This document shows, one piece after another, positions 32,733 to 41,820 of a stretch of DNA of 64,000 bases. How positions within the stretch are numbered: the stretch's first letter is position 1; each line of letters starts with the position of its first letter. The translations under genes were made by a program, and so were the position numbers. The stretch is from Bradyrhizobium sp. JYMT SZCCT0180 (lineage in GTDB: Bacteria; Pseudomonadota; Alphaproteobacteria; Rhizobiales; Xanthobacteraceae). Under the pieces are notes generated by a model, which was not told the origin of the DNA, ran no database searches, and worked only from the letters and a program-made list of their open reading frames with translations. Location of the stretch: assembly GCF_018130165.1 (NCBI RefSeq), contig NZ_JAFCLZ010000018.1, forward strand, positions 124,001 through 188,000, read 5' to 3'.

Positions 32733-34643
32733 TCATGCTTTGGTCTGCCGATACTGGTTGAAATCCGGATCATGTGTCATCGCCCAGTAATCGACGAACC
32801 GCCATGGCATCGCCGAGAACACCCGACCCTGGCTGTTGCGGTAGTAAGTCGTCATGCCCGGATGAGACCAGATCAACTGTTCATGCTCGGCGTCGACTTT
32901 TTCGATGTACTGATCGTGCGCGTCCCGGCGAACATCGATCGCGGCGATGTCGCGCTCGATCATCTCGACCAGGCAGGCACTGATGTAACGGCTCTGGCAT
33001 TCCGACTGAAAGATCACGCTGCCACCATGCGCGGGCCCGGAGTTCGGGCCGAGCATGACAAAGAAGTTCGGAAAGTCAGGCACGGTGAGCCCGAGATAGG
33101 CCGTCGGGTTATCGTTGGCCCAGGCCTGCCTGAGGTCCTTGCCGTCACGGCCAGTGATGTTGAGGCGCGCCGCCATCTCGGTGACCTTGAAGCCGGTCGA
33201 GATCACGATGATGTCGGCCGGCCGCGATTTGCCATCGGAGGCGACAATACCGTCACTTGTGAAATGGTCGATGCTGTCGGTGACCAGTTCGACATTCGGT
33301 TTTGTCAGCGTCTTGAACCAGTTGTTGTCGAGCAGGATGCGCTTGCCGTAGGGCGGATAAGTCGGCACACATTTTTCAATCAGGTCGGGACGGTCTTTCA
33401 GTTCGGACAGGATAAAATCCGTCAACTCCTCGCGATGGCGGTCGTTGCCCTTGTTTACGGCGCGCTCGGGATGCGGCCAGTTCGGATCCTTGCGCAGGAA
33501 CGGCAGCAGGCCGTCGCCGTAGCGCCAGAACATGTTGAAGCGGTACCACTTCACATAGAAGGGCAGGTGGGCGAGCAGCCATTGCGCGCCGTCGCTGATC
33601 GGGTCGGAATAGCCCGCGACCGGCCGTGCCCATTGCGCGGTCCGCTGATAAACGGTCAGCGACGCCACCCGGTCAGCGATCGATGGCACCAGCTGCATCG
33701 CGGTGGCGCCAGTGCCGATGACCGCGACATGCTTCCCGTCGAGCTCGATGTCGTCCGACCACAATGCGGAGTGCAGGGTCTGGCCCTTGAAGTTTTCGTC
33801 GCCCTTGAAATGCGCGGGCGAGGGGTCGTTGAGCTGGCCGATCGCGCTCACGAGCGTGGTCGATTCAAAGGTCTCCTCGCTATCCGCCGTCTTCAGCGTC
33901 GAAATCCAGCGCCGCTTGCTCTCATCCCAGCGCGCAGACGTCAGTTCGGTGTTGAGGCGGAGGCGCTTTCGAATGTCGTATTCGAGCGCGACCTTCTTGA
34001 GATAGTCGAGCAATTCCTGACGCTGGGCGAAGTAGCGCGTCCATGGATTACGGGCGCCGAACGAGAAGGAGTAAGAGTGGTTCGGCGTATCGACGCCGCA
34101 ACCGGGGTAGCGATTGACGTACCAGGTACCGCCGAGTTCGGCGTTCTTCTCGACGATGGTGTAGGGAATGCCGAGCCGGCCCAGCGCGACGCCAAGTGCG
34201 ATCGCGCAGACGCCGGCGCCGACAATCAGCACATGCTGCTGCGCCAGTTTGTCGTCGGCCGGAGGTCTGGTCCAGCTGATGTCGCGGGGGATAAAGCCCA
34301 TCTCCTCGCGCATCAGCGGCGCATATTCCGGCGTGACGTTTTCGCCGAGCGTCGCGCGCATCATCTTCAGCATCAATTCGTCGCCGGGGTCCGATATCAC
34401 AGGCTTGGGCTCGCCATTGGCGAACAGCTTCACGACAGCCGCGCGGATTTCGTCCTGCACTTCGCGAGGCAGGCCGGCCTCGGGGTCGGGGATCAGGCGA
34501 ACGTCGCGCCTCGGCTTGTACGGCGGCTCCAGCCAGCGCTCGTCGCCGGTCATGTGGATCAGCACCATCAGCAGCACGCGGATATCGCCTTCGGCGATGG
34601 CCGACGGCAAATCGAGTTTTTTGCGGGGCATCTCGATGTTCAT
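32733..34643 (-). CDS. Flavin-dependent monooxygenase, Baeyer-Villiger-like
   Basis: This 636-residue protein has an N-terminal extension of about 130 residues, then an FAD-binding motif (VLIVGAGVCAIALG) and a second, NADPH-type Rossmann motif (VAVIGTGATAMQLV). Between them lies FKGQTLHSALW, which fits the Baeyer-Villiger fingerprint FxGxxxHxxxW except that Ser follows the Trp in place of Pro/Asp. It should insert oxygen next to a carbonyl or oxidise a heteroatom. The ATG at 34643 is 13 bp past the SDR stop, so it is the last gene of the minus arm of the catabolic island. Confidence 0.9.
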   Translation of the reverse strand: MNIEMPRKKLDLPSAIAEGDIRVLLMVLIHMTGDERWLEPPYKPRRDVRLIPDPEAGLPREVQDEIRAAVVKLFANGEPKPVISDPGDELMLKMMRATLGENVTPEYAPLMREEMGFIPRDISWTRPPADDKLAQQHVLIVGAGVCAIALGVALGRLGIPYTIVEKNAELGGTWYVNRYPGCGVDTPNHSYSFSFGARNPWTRYFAQRQELLDYLKKVALEYDIRKRLRLNTELTSARWDESKRRWISTLKTADSEETFESTTLVSAIGQLNDPSPAHFKGDENFKGQTLHSALWSDDIELDGKHVAVIGTGATAMQLVPSIADRVASLTVYQRTAQWARPVAGYSDPISDGAQWLLAHLPFYVKWYRFNMFWRYGDGLLPFLRKDPNWPHPERAVNKGNDRHREELTDFILSELKDRPDLIEKCVPTYPPYGKRILLDNNWFKTLTKPNVELVTDSIDHFTSDGIVASDGKSRPADIIVISTGFKVTEMAARLNITGRDGKDLRQAWANDNPTAYLGLTVPDFPNFFVMLGPNSGPAHGGSVIFQSECQSRYISACLVEMIERDIAAIDVRRDAHDQYIEKVDAEHEQLIWSHPGMTTYYRNSQGRVFSAMPWRFVDYWAMTHDPDFNQYRQTKA

Positions 34644-34656
34644 GCTCGTATCCTTG

Positions 34657-35430
34657 TTACATGCCAGGCGCTTCGCGCAGGCCGCCATAGGCGGCCCAGG
34701 TGGTGCCGGCGATATATCCGGCGTCGACCGGCAGGTTGATGCCGGTGACACCGCTGCTCATCGGTGACAGCAACCACGCAATTGCCTGCGCGACCTCGAT
34801 CGGCTCGACCAATCGGTTCATCGCGGTCGGGTTTTCGAGCAGGCGCTTGTTGAGCGCGCCGGAGGCAATGCCGGCTTCGAGCGCCGCGGTGCGGGTGAAG
34901 CCGGGAGAGACGGCATTGACGCGCACACCGGTACGGCCCCATTCGGCGGCAAGCGTCTGCGTGATCTGAATGACGCCGGCTTTCGCAGCCGTATAGGCGT
35001 GGATCGGACCTGACGTCATGCCCGCGACCGATGCGACATTGACGATGGCGCCATGCCGGCGCTCGGCCATTTTGACACCGACGCTGCGGGCGACCAGAAA
35101 TGTGCCGCGCAGGTCGATATTGACCTCGCGGTCCCACTGATCCATCCGCACGCGTTCGACCGGATGCATCTTGCCGAACACGCCGGCGGCATTGACGAGG
35201 CCGGTGATCGGCCCGTGGGCGGTCTCGATATCGGCGATGCCGCTGACGACGGCGCTCTCGCTGGCGACATCGAAAGGGGCAGGCCACAGGATCGTCCCGG
35301 TGCCGGCCAGTGGTTCCGGCGCAATGTCAGTGATCACGACACGCTGGCCCTGTTCGGCCAGAAGCGTTGCGGTTGCAGCGCCAATGCCGCGGCTTCCGCC
35401 GGTGACGAGAATGATACCCTCAGCGTTCAT
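34657..35430 (-). CDS. SDR family oxidoreductase
   Basis: This 257-residue short-chain dehydrogenase has the cofactor motif VTGGSRGIGAA, the NAAG-equivalent VNAAGVFG, a catalytic Ser in NVASVAGM and YxxxK in HAYTAAKAGV. It should oxidise or reduce an alcohol/ketone with NAD(P). The C-terminus, GYIAGTTWAAYGGLREAPG, is almost the same as that of the second SDR of the island at 41.0-41.8 kb, so the two are close paralogues. Its start overlaps the TetR stop by 11 bp. Confidence 0.93.
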   Translation of the reverse strand: MNAEGIILVTGGSRGIGAATATLLAEQGQRVVITDIAPEPLAGTGTILWPAPFDVASESAVVSGIADIETAHGPITGLVNAAGVFGKMHPVERVRMDQWDREVNIDLRGTFLVARSVGVKMAERRHGAIVNVASVAGMTSGPIHAYTAAKAGVIQITQTLAAEWGRTGVRVNAVSPGFTRTAALEAGIASGALNKRLLENPTAMNRLVEPIEVAQAIAWLLSPMSSGVTGINLPVDAGYIAGTTWAAYGGLREAPGM

Positions 35431-36079
35431 GGTCGTTGCCTTTGCCGGCTGAATTGAAAAGCCCGCGCGTCATCAGCTTCTGGTAGGCGGAGATGACATG
35501 GTCGGGCACGGCCGTGACCGCACCGTCCGAATAGGAATACCGCCGGCTCAGATAGCCGCGCGCGCCCATCAATATTTGAACGATCGCTTCGAACTCCGCG
35601 TCGCTGTAACTGTCGACGGTGCCGGCAAGCCGCGCGCGCTTCAGGATGCGGACATAGGCAGTCGAGATATTATCAAAATGCTTCTGATAGCCGATCGGCG
35701 CAAAGAACTCGGCCTCGTTAAGGATGCGCAGAAACTCCGGCACCTCGCGGATGAAGTCGAAGAAGGCGCTGAAGCGTTCGACTTCCTGCTGCGCGGTCTG
35801 TGCCGTGCCGGTGCGCGCGCGGATGAAGCGCACCATGTCGATGCCGATTTTCGGCAGCAATTGATCCAGCAGTTCCTGGCGGTTTTCGAAATGATTGTAG
35901 AACGTACCCTGCGCGACGCCGGCTTCCTCGGTGATGCGGGCGACCGAGGCTTCGGCATAGCCGTATTTGCCGACGATCTTGGTCGCGGCATCGAATATCT
36001 TGCGCTTGGTCCAGGCGTTGCGCTCGACGCGGTTGAGTTTTGTGACCTTGCCGGAATTGGCTCGCGTTGCCTGCGTCAT
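35420..36079 (-). CDS. TetR family transcriptional regulator
   Basis: This 219-residue protein has an N-terminal TetR helix-turn-helix (about 28-75: KIFDAATKIVGKYGYAEASV, then EAGVAQGTFYNHFENRQELL) and a helical ligand domain. It sits between an acyl-CoA ligase gene and an SDR gene on the same strand, overlapping both by a few bases. An acyl-CoA or pathway intermediate is the likely ligand. The palindrome in front of the ligase gene is a good candidate for its operator. The ATG at 36079 is the only start consistent with the overlap. Confidence 0.93.
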   Translation of the reverse strand: MTQATRANSGKVTKLNRVERNAWTKRKIFDAATKIVGKYGYAEASVARITEEAGVAQGTFYNHFENRQELLDQLLPKIGIDMVRFIRARTGTAQTAQQEVERFSAFFDFIREVPEFLRILNEAEFFAPIGYQKHFDNISTAYVRILKRARLAGTVDSYSDAEFEAIVQILMGARGYLSRRYSYSDGAVTAVPDHVISAYQKLMTRGLFNSAGKGNDHER

Positions 36080-37569
36080 GAAGCCTCCAGTTCGGCGCGC
36101 AGCACGCGCTTGAGCACCTTGCCGGACGGGTTGCGCGGCAGGCTGTCGCGGATGATCAATTGCTTCGGCACCTTGAAGCCGGCGAGCCGCGCGCGGCAAT
36201 GATCGGTCAAAGCAGGCAGCTCCAGCGCGGCGTCTTCTCCCAGCACCACGATCGCAACAGGCTTTTCGCCCCAGCGCGCGTCCGGCATACCGATGACGGC
36301 GCATTCGCGCACCTGCGGCAATTCATAGATCACGCGTTCGACTTCGGATGACGCGATATTCTCGCCACCTGAAATGATCATGTCCTTCTTGCGGTCGGTG
36401 AGATAGAGGAAGCCGTCTTCATCGAGGTAGCCGACGTCGCCGCTGCGGAACCAATCGCCGAAGAAAGCCGCCGCGGTTTTCTCGGGATCTTTCCAGTAGC
36501 CTTGGGTGACCTTCGGTCCGCGCAGGCAGATTTCGCCGTTTTCGCCGGGTGCCAGGCGATGGCCGGCATCGTCGCGGATTTCGATCTCGACATGGGCGAT
36601 GGCGCGGCCGGTCGAGCCGATCTTGTCGATCTCGCGGCCGGGCTCCATGAAAGTGTCCCCGCCGCAGGTTTCCGTCAGGCCATAGGCGTCGATGTAGCGG
36701 GCGTTCGCAAAATATTCGGAGAAGCTGCGGATGCGTGCTTCCGGTGTCTTCTCGCCGCCGCCGATCGCCCATCGCAGGCTCGAGACGTCAAAGCTGTCGC
36801 GGGTCGGGCAGGTGAGAATCGCCGTGGTCATCACGGGCGCGAACCAGGCCGCGTTCAGTTTCTCGGCCTCGATCGCCGCCAGCGCCTGCTCGGGTTCGAA
36901 GTTGCGGTGGATGGAAAGCATGCCGCCGTGCCACAGCACGGCAATGCCCGGCAGGTCCAGCGCGCCGACATGGTAGAGCGGGCCGACCACCAGCAACCGC
37001 GTATCGGCGTTCAGTCCCAGCACCAGCGTCTGGTCCGCCGACTTCCAGTAGATGTTCTCGTAAGAGAGCATCACGCCCTTGGGGCGGTCGGTGGTGCCTG
37101 AGGTGTACATCAGCCGCACCAGGTCGCGCGGTTGTCTTGGATGCATCGGGGCGGGGGCGATGTCAGGTGCGAGCCGCGAGATGCCGGATTGCGCGGCGTC
37201 ATCGAGCAGCACGAGGGGAACGTTACCTGCTGCGACGCCGGCCAGCTCTTCGTCCGCGATCAGAATGCGCGCGCCGGAATTGCCGACGATGTAGCCGACC
37301 TCGTCGGCCGACAGCCGATAGTTGATCGGCAGAAACACCGCGCCGATGTGGCTGGTCGCAAATACCAGTTCGAGAAACGCCGCACTGTTCTTCATCAGCA
37401 CCGCGACGACATCGCCCGCGCCGATGCCGCGCGCGGCGAGCCAGCCGCCCACCTGGCCGATGCGGCGGTGGAAGTCGGCGTAGCAGATCTCCTCGCCGCG
37501 GTATTTCAGCGCACAGCGGCCCGGCGTCCGCCTGGCGTGAAACGCGATGAAGCTCGAAAGGTTGATCAT
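36076..37569 (-). CDS. Acyl-CoA synthetase (AMP-forming ligase)
   Basis: This 497-residue protein has the ANL-family motifs in order: YTSGTTDRPKGVMLS (ATP loop), YGLTETCGGDTF, RSGDVGYLDEDGFLYL with the hinge DRKKDMIISGGENI, and the catalytic Lys in LPRNPSGKVLKR. It should activate a carboxylic acid to its CoA thioester through an acyl-AMP. It opens the minus arm of the island, divergent from the ABC receptor gene, and overlaps the TetR start by 4 bp. The ATG at 37569 is chosen over a TTG 12 bp upstream. Confidence 0.94.
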   Translation of the reverse strand: MINLSSFIAFHARRTPGRCALKYRGEEICYADFHRRIGQVGGWLAARGIGAGDVVAVLMKNSAAFLELVFATSHIGAVFLPINYRLSADEVGYIVGNSGARILIADEELAGVAAGNVPLVLLDDAAQSGISRLAPDIAPAPMHPRQPRDLVRLMYTSGTTDRPKGVMLSYENIYWKSADQTLVLGLNADTRLLVVGPLYHVGALDLPGIAVLWHGGMLSIHRNFEPEQALAAIEAEKLNAAWFAPVMTTAILTCPTRDSFDVSSLRWAIGGGEKTPEARIRSFSEYFANARYIDAYGLTETCGGDTFMEPGREIDKIGSTGRAIAHVEIEIRDDAGHRLAPGENGEICLRGPKVTQGYWKDPEKTAAAFFGDWFRSGDVGYLDEDGFLYLTDRKKDMIISGGENIASSEVERVIYELPQVRECAVIGMPDARWGEKPVAIVVLGEDAALELPALTDHCRARLAGFKVPKQLIIRDSLPRNPSGKVLKRVLRAELEAS

Positions 37570-37612
37570 TTCGCGGCTCAAAAGGCCGGATTCCGGCCCG
37601 ATCTCCCGTTAG

Positions 37613-37635
37613 ATGAATTATGACTCGTAATTCAT
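37613..37635. promoter_or_regulatory. 23-bp palindrome between the two arms of the catabolic island
   Basis: ATGAATTA (37613-37620) and TAATTCAT (37628-37635) form perfect 8-bp arms around TGACTCG. The site is 44 bp before the ligase ATG and 115 bp before the receptor ATG. It has the size and symmetry of a TetR operator. That the TetR gene in this island binds it is inferred. Confidence 0.6.
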
Positions 37636-37750
37636 ATTTGGCTTGACGTCACCCCCTTTGCTCTGAAATCTTGTGAGGACGGGGGCAACACGATCCCCGG
37701 CTGGGATTTGGGCAGGAAACTGGGAACGCAAACCCAAGAGGGAGGGAATA

Positions 37751-39010
37751 ATGACGAGAACCCGCAAACCGGGCATCAGCCGCCGTTCAACGCTGGCGCT
37801 GATGGGCGCCGGTGCCGTGACTTTCGCGACACCATGGGTGGCGCGGGCGCAGGCCAAGACCATCAAGGTCGGCATGCCCACCATTCTCTCCGGCCGCGTG
37901 GCGCAACTCGGAACCTCATCGCGCAACGGCGTGATGCTGGAAGTCGAGAAGGTCAACGCCGCGGGCGGTCTCGCCGGACGGCAGATCGAGATGGTGATCC
38001 GCGATTCCAAGGGGCAGCCGCAGGAAGCCGCCCGCGTGGCGCGCGAACTGGTCAACACCGATGGCTGCGAACTCCTGATCGATGCCGAGGCGTCATCCGG
38101 AGCGTTCGCCGTGCACGAAGTCGCGCGCGATCTCGGCGTGCTCTGCATTCACACCAATTCGGAAACCTCGTCGCTGACCGCCGATCCCAAGCAGCATATT
38201 CCCAACGGCTTCCGCACCGCGCGCCAGGGCGTGCATGACTCGATCGTCGGCGGCAGCTACGCGGCGGCGATCGCCAAGGCCAAGGGCCTGAAGAGATGGG
38301 CGACCTGCTCGCCCGACTACGCCTACGGCCGCGACACCACGGGCGAATATGTGACGTACCTGAAGCGCTTTGCGCCTGACGTCGAGATCATCAGCGAGTC
38401 CTGGCCAAAGCTGTTCCAGCCCGATTACACCGAGGTCGTCACCAAGATTCTGCAGGCCAAGCCGCAAGCGCTGTATTCCTGCCTGTGGGGCGGCGATCTG
38501 ACGTCGTACATCGATCAGGCCAATATCTACGCGTTGTTCGCCCAGATGGAGGTGTTCGCGGTCAACATGGCCGACTACACCGCGCTCACCGTGGTGAAGA
38601 ACCTGCCCAAGGGCATTCATTCCGGCAACCGCTACATCAAGACCTATCCTGCGACCGCGGAGAACGCGGCCTGGGGCGATGCCTACAAGGCGAAATACAA
38701 CGAGTACCCGACCAACTGGTCGTGGGAGAACGCAACCGCGATCATGTTGCTCGCCGAGGCCTCGAAGAAGGCGAATTCCGCCGACGGCAAGAAGCTTGCG
38801 GAGGCATTGCGTGGCCTCAAGATCAAGTCGCCGTTCGGCGCCGACGGCACCGTGACGATGCGGGCCGAGGACCAGACCCTGATCGGCTATGCGATCGGGT
38901 GGGGTACGACGATCCCGCAAGAGCCCTATGTGCCGGAGGTCAAGGCCGGCGACTGGAAGACCATTCTCGAACTCGAAGCCGAGTGGAAGAAGAGCAAGGG
39001 TTACACCTGA
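37751..39010 (+). CDS. Branched-chain-type ABC transporter substrate-binding protein
   Basis: This 419-residue receptor begins with a signal sequence of twin-arginine type (SRRSTLALMGAGAVTFATPW, cut near ARAQA). The Leu/Ile/Val-binding-protein-like domain follows (IKVGMPTILSGRVAQLGTSS, then AAGGLAGRQIEMVIRDSKGQ). Such receptors take amino acids, but also many carboxylates and aromatics, in this group. GGAGGAATA precedes the ATG at 37751. It is the first gene of the plus arm and is divergent from the ligase. The rest of the importer follows on the same strand. Confidence 0.93.
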   Translation: MTRTRKPGISRRSTLALMGAGAVTFATPWVARAQAKTIKVGMPTILSGRVAQLGTSSRNGVMLEVEKVNAAGGLAGRQIEMVIRDSKGQPQEAARVARELVNTDGCELLIDAEASSGAFAVHEVARDLGVLCIHTNSETSSLTADPKQHIPNGFRTARQGVHDSIVGGSYAAAIAKAKGLKRWATCSPDYAYGRDTTGEYVTYLKRFAPDVEIISESWPKLFQPDYTEVVTKILQAKPQALYSCLWGGDLTSYIDQANIYALFAQMEVFAVNMADYTALTVVKNLPKGIHSGNRYIKTYPATAENAAWGDAYKAKYNEYPTNWSWENATAIMLLAEASKKANSADGKKLAEALRGLKIKSPFGADGTVTMRAEDQTLIGYAIGWGTTIPQEPYVPEVKAGDWKTILELEAEWKKSKGYT

Positions 39011-39108
39011 TTGATCCGTGTAACGGAGGCAGCGCAGGCCGCCTCCGTTCACCGTCCCTTGGCTCTTTCGCGCGCCGATCTTCCGGCATGCCGTAACGGA
39101 TATTTTCC

Positions 39109-40011
39109 TTGGATCTCGATACACTCACCGGCTGTCTCGCCAGCTCCGCCTGTCTGGTGACGCAAACCACCAGCGGCTTCATCATCGGCATGTTGCTGTT
39201 TCTCGTCGCCGTCGGGCTGACGCTGATCTTCGGCGTGCTCAAGGTGGTGAATTTCAGCCACGGCGCTTTCTATATGTTCGGCGCCTATTTCGCGATGACG
39301 GCCTATCAGCTCACTGGCAGCTTTGCGCTGGCGATGCTGTGCGGCGCGGCCGGCACCGCGCTCCTCGGCCTGATCTTCGAGCGCGTCTTCATGAGCCGGG
39401 TCTACGGCCGCGACGTGCTGATGCAGGTCCTCGTCTGCTACGCCTTCGTGCTGATATTCGACGACGTCGTACGGATGATCTGGGGACCGGAATTCAAGTC
39501 GATGGGCATGCCGGCGGCGTTCCAGATTCCGCCGCTGTTCATCGCCGGCGGCGTGGTGCCGCCGTATTATCTGCTGCTGATCAGCGTCGCGCTGGTGGCC
39601 GCGATCATTCTCGGCCTCGGTCTTGCCCGCACCCGGATCGGCAAGGTGATCCGCGCCGCGGCGCATAATCCGGGCATGGTGTCTGCGCTCGGAATCAATA
39701 CCGGCCTGATCTATGGCGGCGTGTTCGCGCTCGGCGGCATGCTGGCGGGATTGGCCGGCGCGCTCGCGGCGCCGGTGCGGTCACTGACGCCGGGGATGGG
39801 ATTTTCGGTGCTGATCGAATCCTTCATCGTCACCGTGATCGGCGGCATGGGCTCGATCCTGGGCGCGCTGATCGGCGCGCTCCTGATCGGCATGATCCGC
39901 TCGTTCGGTTCGCTCGGCTTTCCCCTGTTTACGGAAGGCCTGATGTATCTGTTCATGGTGATCGTGCTGGTCTCCCGCCCGACCGGCCTGTTCGGCAAGG
40001 AGGTCGCGTGA
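39109..40011 (+). CDS. Branched-chain-type ABC transporter permease (LivH-like)
   Basis: This 300-residue protein has about eight transmembrane helices and the LivH signatures VGLTLIFGVLKVVNFSHGAFY near the start and FSVLIESFIVTVIGGMGSIL near the end. It forms the inner-membrane channel with the LivM-like partner. I keep a TTG start at 39109, since starting at the first ATG (39190) would remove the first part of the first helix region. It overlaps the next gene by 4 bp. Confidence 0.92.
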   Translation: MDLDTLTGCLASSACLVTQTTSGFIIGMLLFLVAVGLTLIFGVLKVVNFSHGAFYMFGAYFAMTAYQLTGSFALAMLCGAAGTALLGLIFERVFMSRVYGRDVLMQVLVCYAFVLIFDDVVRMIWGPEFKSMGMPAAFQIPPLFIAGGVVPPYYLLLISVALVAAIILGLGLARTRIGKVIRAAAHNPGMVSALGINTGLIYGGVFALGGMLAGLAGALAAPVRSLTPGMGFSVLIESFIVTVIGGMGSILGALIGALLIGMIRSFGSLGFPLFTEGLMYLFMVIVLVSRPTGLFGKEVA

Positions 40012-41036
40012 CCGAATTGCAGGCCGAACAGGCGAGCAAGGTGCTCGACAACTCCATTACCAAGTCAAAGCCGCGCCCCAACCGGGATGCCCTGATTGCG
40101 CTTGCGGTCTTTGTCGTGCTCGCCGTGCTGCCGATGCTCACCAGCAGCAAATTCCTGCTCGACTTCGTGATCCGCTGCGCGGCCTATGGGCTGTTCGCGA
40201 CGTCGCTCAACCTTCTGGTCGGTTACACCGGGCTGACGTCATTCGGCCACGGCATGTTCTTTGGCCTCGGCGCCTACGGTTTTGGCCTCATGATGCAGAA
40301 AACGGGTGTTGCCGTGCCGGTGGCGTTCGTCGCAACGCTGGCGATTACTTTCGTCGTCGCCCTCGTCATCGGCGCGATTTGCGTGCGGCTGAAGGAAATC
40401 TATTTCGCCTTCGTGACACTGGCATTCCAAATGCTAATCCATTCCACCATCCTGTCCTGGGTGTCGCTGACCGGCGGCGATCAGGGATTGCGCGGCGGCA
40501 TTCCCCGGCCGCCATTCCTGGGCATTGACCTGTCGAACCATCTTCATTTGTACATTGTCAGCTGCGCGCTGCTGGTGATCGGGCTGTTTTTGATGCACCA
40601 GATCGCGCAGTCGCCGTTCGGCTACACGCTGCGCATGATCCGCGACAACGCCACGCGGGCGAGTTTTATCGGCATCGACGTCTGGCGCGCCAAACTGACG
40701 ATCTTCGTGCTCGCGGCGCTGTTCGCCTCGACCGGCGGCATCATCATGGCGCTGTTCGTCTCCGGCGCTTATCCGGAATTCGCCTACTGGACCATTTCGG
40801 GCGAGGGCATCTTCATCAACATGCTCGGCGGTGTAACCACATTCCTCGGGCCGATGGTCGGCACCGCGCTGTTCCTGATCCTCAACGATACCGTCACCCG
40901 TGTGACCGAGTATCACGGCATCGTTCTCGGCATCGTGATCCTGTTCTTTGCCATCGGCCTGCGCAAAGGCCTGATGGATTTCGTGATCGAATGGTACGTG
41001 CAGCGCCGCGAGCGTTCCGGGGGGCGCGCATCATGA
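40008..41036 (+). CDS. Branched-chain-type ABC transporter permease (LivM-like)
   Basis: This 342-residue protein starts at a GTG inside the last codons of the LivH-like gene. It has about nine transmembrane helices and the LivM signatures NLLVGYTGLTSFGHGMFFG and ISGEGIFINMLGGVTTFLGP. It pairs with the LivH-like protein. Its last codons overlap the start of an SDR gene by 4 bp. A catabolic enzyme embedded in the transporter operon supports the view that the importer serves this one pathway. Confidence 0.92.
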   Translation: MTELQAEQASKVLDNSITKSKPRPNRDALIALAVFVVLAVLPMLTSSKFLLDFVIRCAAYGLFATSLNLLVGYTGLTSFGHGMFFGLGAYGFGLMMQKTGVAVPVAFVATLAITFVVALVIGAICVRLKEIYFAFVTLAFQMLIHSTILSWVSLTGGDQGLRGGIPRPPFLGIDLSNHLHLYIVSCALLVIGLFLMHQIAQSPFGYTLRMIRDNATRASFIGIDVWRAKLTIFVLAALFASTGGIIMALFVSGAYPEFAYWTISGEGIFINMLGGVTTFLGPMVGTALFLILNDTVTRVTEYHGIVLGIVILFFAIGLRKGLMDFVIEWYVQRRERSGGRAS

Positions 41037-41818
41037 GCCCGGCGGCAAAAGCGCGGGTCAGCGTGGTAACGGGCGGCGCCAGCGGGATTGGCGCGGCCTG
41101 CGCGCGGGAGCTCTCCGCGAGCGGCGATCTCGTGATCGTCGTCGATCGCGATTTGGCCAAAGCAAGAGATGTCGCCGCGGAATTTGGCGGCAAGGCCTAC
41201 GCCGCCGATGTCGGGGACGAGACCAGTGTCGAGGCATGCGCGGAAGCGATTGAGCGCGAATGCGGGCCGGTCGATGTGCTCGTCAACAGTGCCGGGATCA
41301 TCCAGGTGCCGGTGCGGCCGCACGATTTGCCTATGTCGGTCTGGGACGACGTCGTTCGTGTCGACCAGCGCGGCACCTATGTCGCCTGCCTCGCCTTTGC
41401 CCGGCGCATGATCGCGCGCAAACGCGGCAGCATCGTCAACATCGCCTCGATCGCCGGCATGCGCTCGATGCCCTTGCATGCCTACGCCCCGGCCAAAGCG
41501 GCCGTGATTGCGATCACCGAATGCCTCGCCGCGGAGTGGGGCCCCTCCGGCGTGCGGGTGAATGCCGTTTCTCCGGGCTATACGCTAACGCCCGCGCTGA
41601 AGAACGCGATTGATCGTGGCGAGCGGGATGTCTCCGCGCTGTCGGCCAATGCCGCGCTGCGCCGTCTGGTCGATCCTTCCGAAATCGGTCGCGTTGTCGC
41701 CTTTCTTGCCTCCGATGCCGCGTCCGCGATCACGGGCGCCAATTTGCCGGTCGATTGCGGCTGGTTGGCCGGTATATCATGGAGCACCTATGGCGGACTT
41801 CGGGAGGCGAATGGTTAG
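41033..41818 (+). CDS. SDR family oxidoreductase embedded in the transporter operon
   Basis: This 261-residue short-chain dehydrogenase has VVTGGASGIGAA, VNSAGIIQ, the catalytic Ser in NIASIAGM and YxxxK in HAYAPAKAAV. It lies between the LivM-like and LivG-like genes, with a 4-bp overlap upstream and a 2-bp gap downstream, so it is co-transcribed with the importer. Its C-terminus, GWLAGISWSTYGGLREANG, closely matches that of the SDR in the minus arm. The two may act on successive or stereo-related alcohols of the same substrate. Confidence 0.93.
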   Translation: MSPAAKARVSVVTGGASGIGAACARELSASGDLVIVVDRDLAKARDVAAEFGGKAYAADVGDETSVEACAEAIERECGPVDVLVNSAGIIQVPVRPHDLPMSVWDDVVRVDQRGTYVACLAFARRMIARKRGSIVNIASIAGMRSMPLHAYAPAKAAVIAITECLAAEWGPSGVRVNAVSPGYTLTPALKNAIDRGERDVSALSANAALRRLVDPSEIGRVVAFLASDAASAITGANLPVDCGWLAGISWSTYGGLREANG

Positions 41819-41820
41819 CC

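Noticed and set aside
32661..34739. A 692-codon plus-strand frame over the monooxygenase gene
   Set aside because: The minus-strand product has two Rossmann motifs and a Baeyer-Villiger-like fingerprint; the plus-strand product has no family features.
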